A stretch of DNA of 64,000 nucleotides from Bradyrhizobiaceae bacterium (GTDB taxonomy: Bacteria > Pseudomonadota > Alphaproteobacteria > Rhizobiales > Xanthobacteraceae): the NCBI GenBank assembly GCA_020853885.1, contig JADYXZ010000021.1, forward strand, positions 1-64,000, given 5' to 3'. The position numbers and the translations under genes are program-made. The notes beneath the pieces were generated by a model that searched no databases, was not told where the DNA came from, and saw only the letters and a program-made list of their open reading frames with translations. Positions 25,817 through 34,745 of this stretch are shown one piece after another (the stretch's first letter is position 1; each line of letters starts with the position of its first letter).

Positions 25817-26293
25817 CTACACTCCAAACCGGGCGAGCAACGGACCGAACAGCGGCAGACTCAAACCGAGCCCGTAGCTGAACACGGCAACGCAGAAAAT
25901 GGTTAGTCCCGCCGCCAGCAGCAGCGATTGCACCACGTTCGCCCGGTTGCCGGCGAGCGTAGCAACGAGCGCGGTGATTACGATCGCCGGCGCCAATCCG
26001 AGTGGCCGCACGCTGAGGCCGAAAACCACCGGCGACGCGAGAATGGCCAGCATCGTGCGGACCGAAACGAATTGCATGCGGTCGCTCGACTCAGCCGGCT
26101 GCACGGCACGCAATCCAATCAGAATGCCGAGCGCAATGAGGATCAGTCCGACGGCAAAGGGAAAATATCCCGGCCCTATCTGCCGGGCGGAGCCGATCGG
26201 CAGCGTCGTCACGGATTGGAGGGCGAAAAAACCGCCGATCACAATACAGAGCAGGCCGGCGGTGACCTCTTTGACATTCACTCGGGAGGACAT
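25817..26293 (-). CDS. tctB: Tripartite tricarboxylate transporter small membrane subunit TctB
   Basis: Protein of 158 residues with four predicted spans (near 12-30, 45-62, 85-110 and 125-150) and the TctB feature IGPGYFPFAVGLILIALG. It sits between tctC and tctA, the normal order. Confidence 0.88.
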   Translation of the reverse strand: MSSRVNVKEVTAGLLCIVIGGFFALQSVTTLPIGSARQIGPGYFPFAVGLILIALGILIGLRAVQPAESSDRMQFVSVRTMLAILASPVVFGLSVRPLGLAPAIVITALVATLAGNRANVVQSLLLAAGLTIFCVAVFSYGLGLSLPLFGPLLARFGV

Positions 26294-26403
26294 GCACCGC
26301 CTCCGTCCGTCGACGGCAATCTCGGGAGGGGGGACGATCGAACCCGGTGCCGGATTCCGACCGTCCCCACCTTCAGCATATCATGCGGAAGCACGATACG
26401 CCG

Positions 26404-27396
26404 TTATTGCTTCGGCACGTCGGCGATTTCGATAATGCGGGCGTATTTCTCGATCTCCTGCGGCAGCAGCTTTTTGAGCTCGGCCGAACTCGCATAGTAG
26501 AGATCGATGCCGATCGCCGACATCTTGGCGCGCGTCTCAGGATCGTCGGCGATCTCCTTCAGTGTCTTGTCGAGCTTGTCGATGATCGCTTTCGGCGTAC
26601 CAGCCGGCGCATACACGGCGTGCCACGCCGGGAGGACAAAGTCCTTGTAACCGAACGCGGTCATCGGTTGCGCCTCGGGGAAGAACGCCGGCTTCTCCGC
26701 GCCGGAGGAGCCAAGGATCTTCAACTTGCCGGCGTCGATATGCGGCTTGAACGGCGGATAGGGATAGAACATGTAGGCAACGTCGCCACGCACGAGATCG
26801 GCCAAAGCCTGTGCCGCTGCCTTGTACGGAATGTGGTTCGCCTTCAGGCCCGCGACATGGTCGAAATAGGCGCCAGCCAAATGTAACGACGAGCCGAGGC
26901 CGGTCGAGGCGTAGTTCAATCCCGGATTCTTCTTCGCGTAGGCGACGAAGTCCTTGAGGTTGTCGATCTTCAGCGTCGTCGGAATGGCGAGCAGCAGCGA
27001 CTGGCTGGTGACGCGCGCAACCGGCTCGAAGTCCTTGATTGTGTCATAGGGCAGCGTCTTGAACAGCGCCGGCGACACGATGAACTGCGTCGCGTGGAAC
27101 AACAGCGTGTAGCCATCCGGCGTCGCCTTTGCAACCGTGTCCGCGCCGACGATGGTGTTTCCCGCCGGCATGTTGTCGATGATGATCGGCTTGCCGAGCT
27201 TCTCGGACAGACGCGTCGCGATCTGGCGTGCAGCCGCGTCGGCGCCCGACCCCGCCGAGAACGGCACGATCATGCGGATGTCTTTAGCGGGGTATTCCTG
27301 CGCCGCAGCCGGCGAAGCGGCGAGGACCGCGACCGTAAAGGCCGCGAGCAGACCGCACAGTCCCAGCGGGTGCAAATTTCCCGATTTTAGTCGCAT
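26404..27396 (-). CDS. tctC: Tripartite tricarboxylate transporter binding protein TctC (Bug family)
   Basis: Periplasmic binding protein, 330 residues from the ATG at 27396, preceded by GGGAAGGGAGAAAACG. Sec signal at residues 1-33 (AASPAAAQ). Bug-family features: IRMIVPFSAGSGADAAARQI, IIDNMPAGNTIVGAD, GSSLHLAGAYF and VLPAWHAVYAPAGTP. It is strikingly similar to the TctC at 42986 along the whole C-terminal half. First gene of tctCBA. Confidence 0.93.
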   Translation of the reverse strand: MRLKSGNLHPLGLCGLLAAFTVAVLAASPAAAQEYPAKDIRMIVPFSAGSGADAAARQIATRLSEKLGKPIIIDNMPAGNTIVGADTVAKATPDGYTLLFHATQFIVSPALFKTLPYDTIKDFEPVARVTSQSLLLAIPTTLKIDNLKDFVAYAKKNPGLNYASTGLGSSLHLAGAYFDHVAGLKANHIPYKAAAQALADLVRGDVAYMFYPYPPFKPHIDAGKLKILGSSGAEKPAFFPEAQPMTAFGYKDFVLPAWHAVYAPAGTPKAIIDKLDKTLKEIADDPETRAKMSAIGIDLYYASSAELKKLLPQEIEKYARIIEIADVPKQ

Positions 27397-27503
27397 GGCG
27401 TTTTCTCCCTTCCCTGTTCCCCTGACCCTGGCGCCCCACTTCAATTTGCCCGCCGGCTTACCGACGAAGTCGACTCGACTGCTTCAAGCAAAAGTCAGCA
27501 TAG

Positions 27504-27516
27504 GATCATACAATAT
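27504..27516 (-). promoter_or_regulatory. Operator-like ATATTGTATGATC motif before tctC
   Basis: On the minus strand the promoter region reads ATATTGTATGATC inside a longer imperfect palindrome (27507-27527). The identical 13 bases, in the same orientation relative to the gene, occur before the second tctC (42941-42953). The site lies 108 bases before the tctC start. Confidence 0.55.
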
Positions 27517-27575
27517 ACTGTACTATGTACTATCATGCTCTTGCCGCAACAAGCCCAAATCTGCGGCAAAATTGT

Positions 27576-28142
27576 CTAGCGGACGAGTAGCCAGGTCGCT
27601 GCCCCAGCGACGGCCAGCCCGGCGGCCGCTGCCACGAGCCAACCCGACCAGCCTTGCCCGGCGCGCGCCTTGCCGGTCGCCGGCGCTTCCGCCTGCTCAG
27701 GCGTCCGGCCAACGGCATCTGAAAAGCGTGAAAAGAACTCATCCGCCAGCTTCCGCGTCGTCCCCTCCACCATGCGGGAACCGAGTTGTGCGAGCCGGCC
27801 GCCGATCTGTGCGTCGGCTGTGTAGTTGAGGACGCTTCCGTCACCGTCCGGCGTGATCGTCACAGCGGCCCCACCTTTTGCAAATCCAGCGGCGCCGCCC
27901 GACCCTTCGCCGGTCAACCGGCAGGCGCGCGGCTCGTCGAGCTCGGACAGCGTCATCTTGCCGGTGAACCTCGCTTTGACGGGTCCGATTTTGAGGACAA
28001 CGTCGGCCGTGAATTGTGTCGGCGATACCCGTTGCACGTCCTCGCAGCCGGGAATGCAGCGGCGCAGTACGTCCGGATCGAACAGCGCATCCCACACCGC
28101 CTGCGGCGCGGCTGCAATCCGATACGTTCCATTCACCTGCAT
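27576..28142 (-). CDS. coxG: CoxG-like SRPBCC protein with C-terminal membrane anchor
   Basis: Protein of 188 residues. Residues 1-145 match the CO-dehydrogenase subunit G family: MQVNGTYRIAAAPQAVWDAL, CIPGCEDVQR, GPVKARFTGKMTLSE and GSRMVEGTTRKLADEFF. A linker follows and then one transmembrane helix (about 165-187, LVAAAAGLAVAGAATWLLV). CoxG helps recruit or mature CoxLMS-type Mo enzymes at the membrane. The Mo hydroxylase at 32331-36084 is the probable client. It sits downstream of the enamidase-like gene. Confidence 0.9.
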   Translation of the reverse strand: MQVNGTYRIAAAPQAVWDALFDPDVLRRCIPGCEDVQRVSPTQFTADVVLKIGPVKARFTGKMTLSELDEPRACRLTGEGSGGAAGFAKGGAAVTITPDGDGSVLNYTADAQIGGRLAQLGSRMVEGTTRKLADEFFSRFSDAVGRTPEQAEAPATGKARAGQGWSGWLVAAAAGLAVAGAATWLLVR

Positions 28143-28154
28143 ACCTGCACTCCG

Positions 28155-29351
28155 TCAGTGCGCCGCGCCGCTGAAATCGCGCGGCAGCTTGCATTCGGCC
28201 ACGCGCACGTTCCTGATCGCCGCCGGCGTGTTGCGGCTGCGACCGACGAAGCGCGGTACGCTGTCCGTGACCACTGCGGCCACAGCCGCAATGTCGCCGT
28301 TCCTCAGCGCATCGAGCGCATTATCTTTGGATCCGCCCGCGCAGGCGTCGATCACCACGACGTCGGCGTCACGCCCGGCGCGCAGATAGCCGCTGTTCAG
28401 GCGATAGACATCCGCGTTGTTGCCGGTCGCGGCGGAGATCGCCCACTCGACCGGAATTTTTGTCAGGCTTGCGAGATGCGAAATCGTGTAGAGCATTCCG
28501 AGCGGCATGATCCCGCTGCCGGTCGGCGTATCGGTGGCGATCAGAAGCCGCTCGAACTGACCGGCTTTCTCCAGCAATTCCGCCGTCATCAGCGCCGTGC
28601 GCAGATTGCCCGCCGTGCAAAGCTGCAGCGCGATCGAGGTCTCGTTCACGAGCCGGGTGAAATCGCCGTCGGGCATGGCGATCGGCCCGCCATTCACATG
28701 GAACGATACATGCGGCTGCATGGCGATCAGATGCTCGGCCCAGATGCCCGACGAGCCCGGTATGGACGAGCCGCCGGTGTGCACTGTCGTGATCATGCCA
28801 TGCTGCTTGGCCCAGCCGATCATCGGCGCGTAATCGAACGGCGTTGGAAAGGCGCCGAAGCCCGCTTTCGCCAGCCATACCCCCTTGCGCGCGAGTTCGG
28901 CGAAATCCTGCTCCACGAGGCCGGGCTCCAGAATGATCGAGCCCGCGCACACCCGCATCCCACCTGGCCGGTAATGCTCGAACGACTTGAACGCGGCGAC
29001 CGCGAGCGCCTTCACGCCTTCCGGATCCTTCGGACGGCCCGGCACATGCACTTCCGATGCCGTGATCGAAGTCGTCGTGCCGCCGTGAACGTAGCTCTCG
29101 AGAAAGCCGACGGTGCGTTGGCGCGGTGTGTAGTCGCCGAACGTGATGTGGACGTGCGAGTCGATGAGACCCGGCACGGCGATTGCGCCGTCGGCGTCGA
29201 TCACCACGTCGCAGGCTGAAACCTGCGCCGACGAGGCAGTGCCGACCGAATCGATCGTGCCGCCGTTCATGATGATGGTGTCGCCGTCGGCGACCGGATC
29301 GCGCCAGTCGCCGGTGAGAATCGTGCCCAGATTGACGATCGCGGTTTTCAT
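28155..29351 (-). CDS. Enamidase-like amidohydrolase
   Basis: Metal-dependent amidohydrolase, 398 residues. His66 and His68 (IDSHVHITFG) start the TIM-barrel metal site; VHTGGSSIPGSS contains a further His and ATGNNADVYRLNSG lies near the C terminus. The segments GDYTPRQRT, HGGTTTSITAS and PGRPKDPEGVKALAV strongly resemble Eubacterium barkeri enamidase, which opens 1,4,5,6-tetrahydro-6-oxonicotinate in nicotinate fermentation. That resemblance is from memory. A role in hydrolysing a cyclic enamide or lactam is therefore plausible. Operon with the AA_synth gene upstream and coxG downstream. Confidence 0.85.
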   Translation of the reverse strand: MKTAIVNLGTILTGDWRDPVADGDTIIMNGGTIDSVGTASSAQVSACDVVIDADGAIAVPGLIDSHVHITFGDYTPRQRTVGFLESYVHGGTTTSITASEVHVPGRPKDPEGVKALAVAAFKSFEHYRPGGMRVCAGSIILEPGLVEQDFAELARKGVWLAKAGFGAFPTPFDYAPMIGWAKQHGMITTVHTGGSSIPGSSGIWAEHLIAMQPHVSFHVNGGPIAMPDGDFTRLVNETSIALQLCTAGNLRTALMTAELLEKAGQFERLLIATDTPTGSGIMPLGMLYTISHLASLTKIPVEWAISAATGNNADVYRLNSGYLRAGRDADVVVIDACAGGSKDNALDALRNGDIAAVAAVVTDSVPRFVGRSRNTPAAIRNVRVAECKLPRDFSGAAH

Positions 29352-29394
29352 GTCACACCGGCTCGTCGCACAGGCCGCACGGCAGGCGGCCGCA

Positions 29395-29973
29395 TCAGAA
29401 GAGCCCGTCTTCTCCCTTTTTGTCCTCGTATTTCAGGCCGCCGACGCGCGCATGGATGCGCCCGCGATTGGCAACGCAGAATATTACCGCAATCTCGTTC
29501 GGCAGCGGCGCATCCGGCAACAGAATCGTCATTCCATCGTAGTGGGAGCGCACATACAGTGCGTCCTTACAGGCCAAGGGAATATCGATCGGCACGCCCG
29601 CTGTCGCACGCTTCGTGAAGGATGAGATCCAGGCCTTGCCGCCGCCTACCGCCTGCCGCAAAGGGTCGGCGAATTTCGTCGTCAGCAGCGCGTTGGCATG
29701 CTCCTGTTCACCAGCCAGTCCGGCAATGCCGGCCTTGCCGTAACTCTGCACCTCATAAGGACCAAGCACGCTCACCAATAGCTTGCTCATTTCTCGACCG
29801 AGTTCCTCACTCGCATCGATCAAAGGGCTCAGATCCGTCACCTGGCGATTGGCGTAGGGGTTCTCGACGATGGCCGCCACCGCCACTTTTCGCAGCGGCA
29901 CACCTTGGACTTCACCGGCGCAGCCGTCTTCGTGCTCGACAAAGCTGTACCACTTGCGCGTTCGCAGCTTCAT
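29395..29973 (-). CDS. AA_synth (DUF1185-type) amino acid synthesis family protein
   Basis: Protein of 192 residues. It begins MKLRTRKWYSFVEHED and contains VAVAAIVENPYANRQVTDLSPLI, MSKLLVSVLG and a Gly-rich KAGIAGLAGEQEHANALLTTKF, features of the Pfam AA_synth family. Members are common in catabolic clusters of Proteobacteria; biochemistry is not well established. It is the first gene of the minus-strand operon with the enamidase-like gene, and divergent from the GntR gene. Confidence 0.8.
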   Translation of the reverse strand: MKLRTRKWYSFVEHEDGCAGEVQGVPLRKVAVAAIVENPYANRQVTDLSPLIDASEELGREMSKLLVSVLGPYEVQSYGKAGIAGLAGEQEHANALLTTKFADPLRQAVGGGKAWISSFTKRATAGVPIDIPLACKDALYVRSHYDGMTILLPDAPLPNEIAVIFCVANRGRIHARVGGLKYEDKKGEDGLF

Positions 29974-30015
29974 CCACCACTCCTTTTCGCCGGTTCACCG
30001 GCGTGTTTCGTGATG

Positions 30016-30032
30016 AAATAATGTATGCTATT
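30016..30032. promoter_or_regulatory. Palindromic operator in the AA_synth/GntR intergenic region
   Basis: ATAAT-GTATGCT-ATTAT has perfect 5-base arms, and contains TGTATGCTATTAT, 12 of 13 bases identical to the livH site at 22091-22103. It lies 43 bases before the AA_synth start and 190 before the GntR start. The rest of the 248-base gap is AT-rich near 30105-30130 with overlapping TATAAT-like hexamers, probably the GntR promoter. Confidence 0.55.
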
Positions 30033-30221
30033 ATGTTTGTAATACAGTCAAGTGCCCGGGTAGGCGGGTCATTCCTAACCAGCCCTTTGGGCTGCCTGCG
30101 AGCTATAAGAATAATATAATATAATACGACTCAGTCGCGGCGACATGGGCTTTGCGACTACGCACAGTTGCACTATGACGCACTGCCTCGTAGGGCGCCT
30201 CGGTTGAATAAAGGGAACAAC

Positions 30222-30971
30222 GTGAACCCCTCGAACGCAGCCTCCTATCTGAAAGTCATGCCGGTCACGGTCACCGGCCAGACCGTCTCCAAATTGCGCG
30301 ATGCCATCCTGAGCGGTGTCTTCAAGCCTGGCGAACGCCTGCTCGAGCAAAACCTGTGCGACTGGATGGGCGTGAGTCGGACCTCGGTACGTGAAGCACT
30401 ACGCCGCCTCGAGGCGGAGCGGTTGATCACGATCACACCGAACCGCGGCCCATCGGTAACAGAGATCACTTGGGACGAAGCAAGATCAATTTACGAAGTG
30501 CGAGCGCTTTTGGAGGGAGAGGCGGTCGCCTTGTTTGCTGAGCGTGCATCGCCTGCGCAGCTTTCAGAAATGAAACTGGCGCTCGCGGATTTCGACCGCG
30601 CGGTGTCGATGAACGCGCCACTCGATCGGCTGGCGGCAACGGAGCGCTTTTATTCGGTAATCCTGAGCGGCTGCGGCAATCGGGTGATCGGGGAGATCAT
30701 CCAAGGGCTTGTCGCTCGCATCAATTTCCTGCGCGCGCGCTCCATGTCGCGCGAGGGACGAAGCCGCCAAAGCACGGTTGAAATGTGGCGCATTTTCGAC
30801 GCGATCGAAAAGCGGAATCCAACTGAAGCACGTGCGGCCGCCGTTGACCATGTGCACTCCGCTGCAGAAGCCGCTCATGAGGCTTTCGACAGTGACGATA
30901 ACAGCAAGAATGAACCGGTGGCCAAGCCGCGCGGGCGTCGGTCAACCAAGGCACAGGACATGGCGAAGTAA
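30222..30971 (+). CDS. GntR-family (FCD) transcriptional regulator
   Basis: Repressor-type regulator, 249 residues from the GTG at 30222, which has AAAGGGAAC before it; an earlier ATG at 30168 has no ribosome site. The winged helix covers residues about 15-85 (TVSKLRDAILSGVFKPGERL, VSRTSVREALRRLEAERLI, TITPNRGPSVTEI). The all-helical FCD ligand domain covers about 90-215. The C-terminal 30 residues are basic and disordered (KPRGRRSTKAQ). It is divergent from the AA_synth-enamidase operon and likely responds to a pathway acid. Confidence 0.9.
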   Translation: MNPSNAASYLKVMPVTVTGQTVSKLRDAILSGVFKPGERLLEQNLCDWMGVSRTSVREALRRLEAERLITITPNRGPSVTEITWDEARSIYEVRALLEGEAVALFAERASPAQLSEMKLALADFDRAVSMNAPLDRLAATERFYSVILSGCGNRVIGEIIQGLVARINFLRARSMSREGRSRQSTVEMWRIFDAIEKRNPTEARAAAVDHVHSAAEAAHEAFDSDDNSKNEPVAKPRGRRSTKAQDMAK

Positions 30972-31061
30972 TGAGCCTTGTTCGAGGATCCTGACACACA
31001 GCGGAACGGAGTCGGGTTGGCTTTGCCTACCACTGTGGAGGCCGCTGCATAAGCTCCAGAT

Positions 31062-31094
31062 AAAAAGCGGCCCGCTGTGGCGGGCCACTTTTTT
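31062..31094. terminator. Bidirectional terminator between GntR and hydrolase genes
   Basis: AAAAAG-C-GGCCCGC-TGTG-GCGGGCC-A-CTTTTTT forms a 7-base GC stem extended by A/T arms. T-runs follow on both strands, so the hairpin can end both the GntR transcript and the convergent hydrolase transcript. Confidence 0.85.
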
Positions 31095-31106
31095 GCTTGA
31101 GTTTTA

Positions 31107-32213
31107 TCAGAGCCGCTTTTCCAGCCAGTCAAACATGAACGGAATTGATGTGCTCCAGTTATCGTAATTGCAGTGGACCGATCCGCCCTCGTCGTCGCCC
31201 CAAAGCTTTAAGACCTTGTCGCTGCTGCTGATTTCCTCATAGAGCCGCTTCGCGCCATCAACGCGCATTACCACGTCGCCAACGCCGTGTGAGACAAGCG
31301 TCGGGCAGGTGATCTTCGACGCGACACCCTTGAGGTTGAACGCCTCCAGTTTCTTGCGCGCATCTGCATCGTTGGCCGCGCCGAGAATCCATTGGAGCTG
31401 GCCGCGGATGGGCGGATACCAATCATAGATATCTTCAAGAATGTCATAGCACGCGCACCATAACACGAGCGCCTTGATGCGCGGCTCGAACGCGGCGCTG
31501 CGCGGCGCATAGTAGCCGGCCATGCTGATGCCGATGCAGCCGATGCGGTCGGGATCGACGTCGGGACGCGCCGACAGATAGTCGATCGCAGCCTTGATCG
31601 GCACCTCGTAGTCCGGCCGGGTATAGATATTCTTCAACCGCAGGCTCGAGCCGCGGCCAGGCGTATCGAGGATCAGCACCGCGATTCCGCGCTCGGAGAG
31701 GTCCGACGAACCCCAGAAGTAAATTTCCTCGGCGAGCGAGTCGGCGCCGCCGAGCATCAGCACCGTCGGCCGCTTCTTCAGGCCCTTGTCGACTGGATGG
31801 CAGAAATAGCCGTCATAGACCTCGTTGCCGCACTTGACCTGTACCTGTTCGATCTTGCGTGTGTGGTGCTTGATCGCCTCCTGGAAGCAGGCTGAAAGGC
31901 GGATGAAATCCTCCTTCTTGCGTGGGTCCGTGCCGGGCAGGAAGAAATCGGCATGCCGGTAGTAATTGGTGGCGCGGAACAGGCGCTGCTTGCCGGTGAT
32001 AGTCGATCCCGCGGCGATGTCAGCCCGACCCGCATCCTCCAGCTGGCGGCCAAGGGCATGCCATTCCCGATGCCAACTCTCCATGTCGCCGAGCTTGATC
32101 TTCTTGGCGGCACGGTCGCACTCGAAAATGTCGGCACCGCCGTAAGCCACCTGTGCGATCACGCGCTCGGTCTGGATCGCCCAGTCGGGCTCGCCGGGAA
32201 ATACATTCAACAT
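31107..32213 (-). CDS. Alpha/beta hydrolase of the FrsA / 2,6-dihydroxypseudooxynicotine-hydrolase type
   Basis: Protein of 368 residues. A helical N-terminal part (1-130) precedes the alpha/beta fold: PTVLMLGGADSLAEEIYFWG, LILDTPGRGSS, nucleophile motif GISMAGYY (Ser near 223), CPTLVSHGVGDVVMRVDGA with the acid and a terminal His in GGSVHCNYDNW. This layout fits C-C or ester hydrolases such as the nicotine-pathway 2,6-dihydroxypseudooxynicotine hydrolase. Convergent with GntR and divergent from the Mo hydroxylase operon. Confidence 0.82.
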   Translation of the reverse strand: MLNVFPGEPDWAIQTERVIAQVAYGGADIFECDRAAKKIKLGDMESWHREWHALGRQLEDAGRADIAAGSTITGKQRLFRATNYYRHADFFLPGTDPRKKEDFIRLSACFQEAIKHHTRKIEQVQVKCGNEVYDGYFCHPVDKGLKKRPTVLMLGGADSLAEEIYFWGSSDLSERGIAVLILDTPGRGSSLRLKNIYTRPDYEVPIKAAIDYLSARPDVDPDRIGCIGISMAGYYAPRSAAFEPRIKALVLWCACYDILEDIYDWYPPIRGQLQWILGAANDADARKKLEAFNLKGVASKITCPTLVSHGVGDVVMRVDGAKRLYEEISSSDKVLKLWGDDEGGSVHCNYDNWSTSIPFMFDWLEKRL

Positions 32214-32330
32214 CGGGCTAGTCTCCTCATTACAACCGTCCGCAACTTTGTGCCCAGCAAGGGTCCAGAGCCGCGTGAAGCGGCAAGAACCGTCGGCCCC
32301 CGGCTTGCATTAAGGGACGAGAGCATAATA

Positions 32331-34745
32331 ATGTCTGACGATCAAGGTAGAGAGCTCGGGAGAGTGCCCGAAATGAGCAGCATCGACGACGGCGAGAAAT
32401 TCGCCTTGGGTACTGAAGGCGAACAGCGTCCTTGGCAGGACGCCTATCGAGCCCTCGTGCAGAGCTTCGAAGCCGGAAGCGGCCGTCGGTATGTGGGGCA
32501 CAGCGTTCCGCGCAACGACGTTCTTTATAAAGTACGCGGCAAAGCGAAGTACGCCGCCAATATCGCGCTTCCGGACATGCTGCACGGCCGTTTCGTGCGC
32601 AGCACGTATCCTTATGCGCGCATTAAACGCGTGGATGTGTCGAAGGCCAGCGCCCTGCCGGGTGTCCGATGCGTGCTTACCGCCGCCGACATCCCCGATG
32701 ACCGGCTCAAGGTCGGCTCGCTGGTCAAGGACACGCCGATTCTCGCAAAAGACCTGGTTCGCCATGTCGGCGAGCCGGTGGTCGCAATCGCCGCCGACAC
32801 CCTCGAGATCGCCCACGCAGCCGCAGCACTCGTCGAGATCGATTACGAACCGATAACCCCGGTTCTGACGCCGGAAGAAGCTCTGAAAGAGGACGCGCCG
32901 CGCCTTCATCCCAACGGCAATCTCATCGCCAACCTTTCCAACGCCGTTGGCGACGTCGATGCGGCGCTTGCCAGGGCCGACGTCGTGCTGGAGGACACCT
33001 ATACCAACGAGCCGATCGAGCATTCCTATCTTGAGCCGCAGGGCGGCATTTCCTTCATCGACCCCGACGGCGTACTGACGCTCCTCGTTTGCACGCAGTA
33101 TCCACACTTCCATCACAAGCAACTCGCCGACGTCACGGGTCTACCGCTCGAGAAGATCCGCGTCATCCAGACGGTGATCGGCGGCGCTTTCGGCGGCAAG
33201 ATCGATGTGACGATCGAATGCGCGTCCTGCTTGATGACGCTCAAGACCAGGCGTCCGGTGAAGATGCTGCTGGAAAACGAGGAGGTGTTCTCCGCGACCA
33301 CCAAGCGCCACACGATGAAGATCCGCCATCGGCTCGGTGCCATGAAGGACGGCCGCATCGTGGCGCTCGACATGGATATTCTCGCCGACGGCGGCGCCTA
33401 TTCCTCCTACAGCCTGATCGTGGCAGGCCGCTGCGTTGTTCATGCCGCCCTGCCCTACGACATCGCCAATGTGCGCGCGCGCATCCGTACGACTTTCACG
33501 AATAACATGACCGCTGGCGCCATGCGCAGCTTCGGCATCGTCAAGCTTGCCTTCGCGACCGAGTCGCAGATCAACAAGCTCGCCGACGAACTCGGCATGA
33601 GCCCCATTGAGGTTCGGCGCATCAACGCCGTGGAGACCGGCACCAAGACCGTAACCGGTCAGATTCTCCACGCAGTCGGCTTCAAGAAAACGCTCGACGC
33701 GATTGAACCGATCTATGAGGAACGCAAAAAGGCGCTCGCAGCGGGGCCGAAAAAGCCGGGTGTCCTGCGCGGTCTCGGTCTCGCCTCGCTCGGCTACGGC
33801 ATCGGCTATAGCGGCGTCCGCAATCCTTCGACGGCGCGCATCGAGTTGACGGAGGACGGCATCGTCATCGCGAATTGCGGCACGCCCGATATCGGACCGG
33901 GCTCCGACACCGCGCTGGCGCAGATCGTCGGAGAGGAGGCCGGCGTCAACATCGGCCGCATCCGCGTAGTCAGCGGCGACTCGACTAAAACCGACGATTC
34001 CGGCCCCACCTCGGCCTCGCGCACCACCTATTTCTCGGGTAACGCCGCGATGCTCGCGGGCCGCGATTTTCGTCGGCAGTTTTCCGACTTGCTCGCGAAG
34101 AAACTCGACGTGACGCCGGAAAACATCCGCATCGACAACGACCAGGTGATCGTCAACAACAAGCCCATGCGTTTCGAGGATGCTTGCGCCACCCTCGGCA
34201 GTGACGTGAAGCAGATCATGGCCTACGGCGTTTTCAATCCCGACAGCGAGCTCGACTTCGTCACCTTCAAGGGCAACCCCTATCCGACCTATACCTACGC
34301 AACGCAACTTGCGGAGATCGAAGTCGATATCGATACCGGCAAGATAGAAGTGCCGCGTTTCTGGGCTGCACACGACGCGGGCCGTATCGTCAATCCCATG
34401 GGCGCCGAAGGGCAGATCGAAGGCGGCGTAGTGATGGGTCTTGGCATGGCGTTGTGGGAGAAAATTTGCCGGAGCGACGGCTACATCCAGAACCCCGGTA
34501 TGCGCGACTATCTCCTGCCCGGCGCGAAGGATGCGCCGACCGAAATCACGACGATCTTTATCGACAATGAAGACGAAACCGGGCCGTTCGGCGCCAAGGG
34601 CGTCGCCGAGGCGAGCCTCATCCCGGTGCCGGCGGCCGTTGCCGCAGCGCTGCATGATGCCGCAGGCATTCGGCTGAACGCGATGCCGATGGAGGCGGAA
34701 ACGGTGGTGAAGAAACTCGCCGCACGAAAAGGCAACAAGCCATGA
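32331..34745 (+). CDS. Molybdenum hydroxylase large subunit (xanthine dehydrogenase/CoxL family)
   Basis: Molybdopterin-cytosine-dinucleotide subunit, 804 residues from the ATG at 32331; the upstream in-frame reading is the hydrolase shadow. Domain a/b starts at VGHSVPRNDVLYKVRGKAKYA. MoCo contacts are visible in GGAFGGKIDVTIECA and AGAMRSFG, and the catalytic Glu in FGAKGVAEASLIPVP near the C terminus. It forms an L-M-S operon with the next two genes (ATGA overlap). It probably hydroxylates an aromatic or N-heterocyclic carbon; the substrate is not determined. Confidence 0.92.
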   Translation: MSDDQGRELGRVPEMSSIDDGEKFALGTEGEQRPWQDAYRALVQSFEAGSGRRYVGHSVPRNDVLYKVRGKAKYAANIALPDMLHGRFVRSTYPYARIKRVDVSKASALPGVRCVLTAADIPDDRLKVGSLVKDTPILAKDLVRHVGEPVVAIAADTLEIAHAAAALVEIDYEPITPVLTPEEALKEDAPRLHPNGNLIANLSNAVGDVDAALARADVVLEDTYTNEPIEHSYLEPQGGISFIDPDGVLTLLVCTQYPHFHHKQLADVTGLPLEKIRVIQTVIGGAFGGKIDVTIECASCLMTLKTRRPVKMLLENEEVFSATTKRHTMKIRHRLGAMKDGRIVALDMDILADGGAYSSYSLIVAGRCVVHAALPYDIANVRARIRTTFTNNMTAGAMRSFGIVKLAFATESQINKLADELGMSPIEVRRINAVETGTKTVTGQILHAVGFKKTLDAIEPIYEERKKALAAGPKKPGVLRGLGLASLGYGIGYSGVRNPSTARIELTEDGIVIANCGTPDIGPGSDTALAQIVGEEAGVNIGRIRVVSGDSTKTDDSGPTSASRTTYFSGNAAMLAGRDFRRQFSDLLAKKLDVTPENIRIDNDQVIVNNKPMRFEDACATLGSDVKQIMAYGVFNPDSELDFVTFKGNPYPTYTYATQLAEIEVDIDTGKIEVPRFWAAHDAGRIVNPMGAEGQIEGGVVMGLGMALWEKICRSDGYIQNPGMRDYLLPGAKDAPTEITTIFIDNEDETGPFGAKGVAEASLIPVPAAVAAALHDAAGIRLNAMPMEAETVVKKLAARKGNKP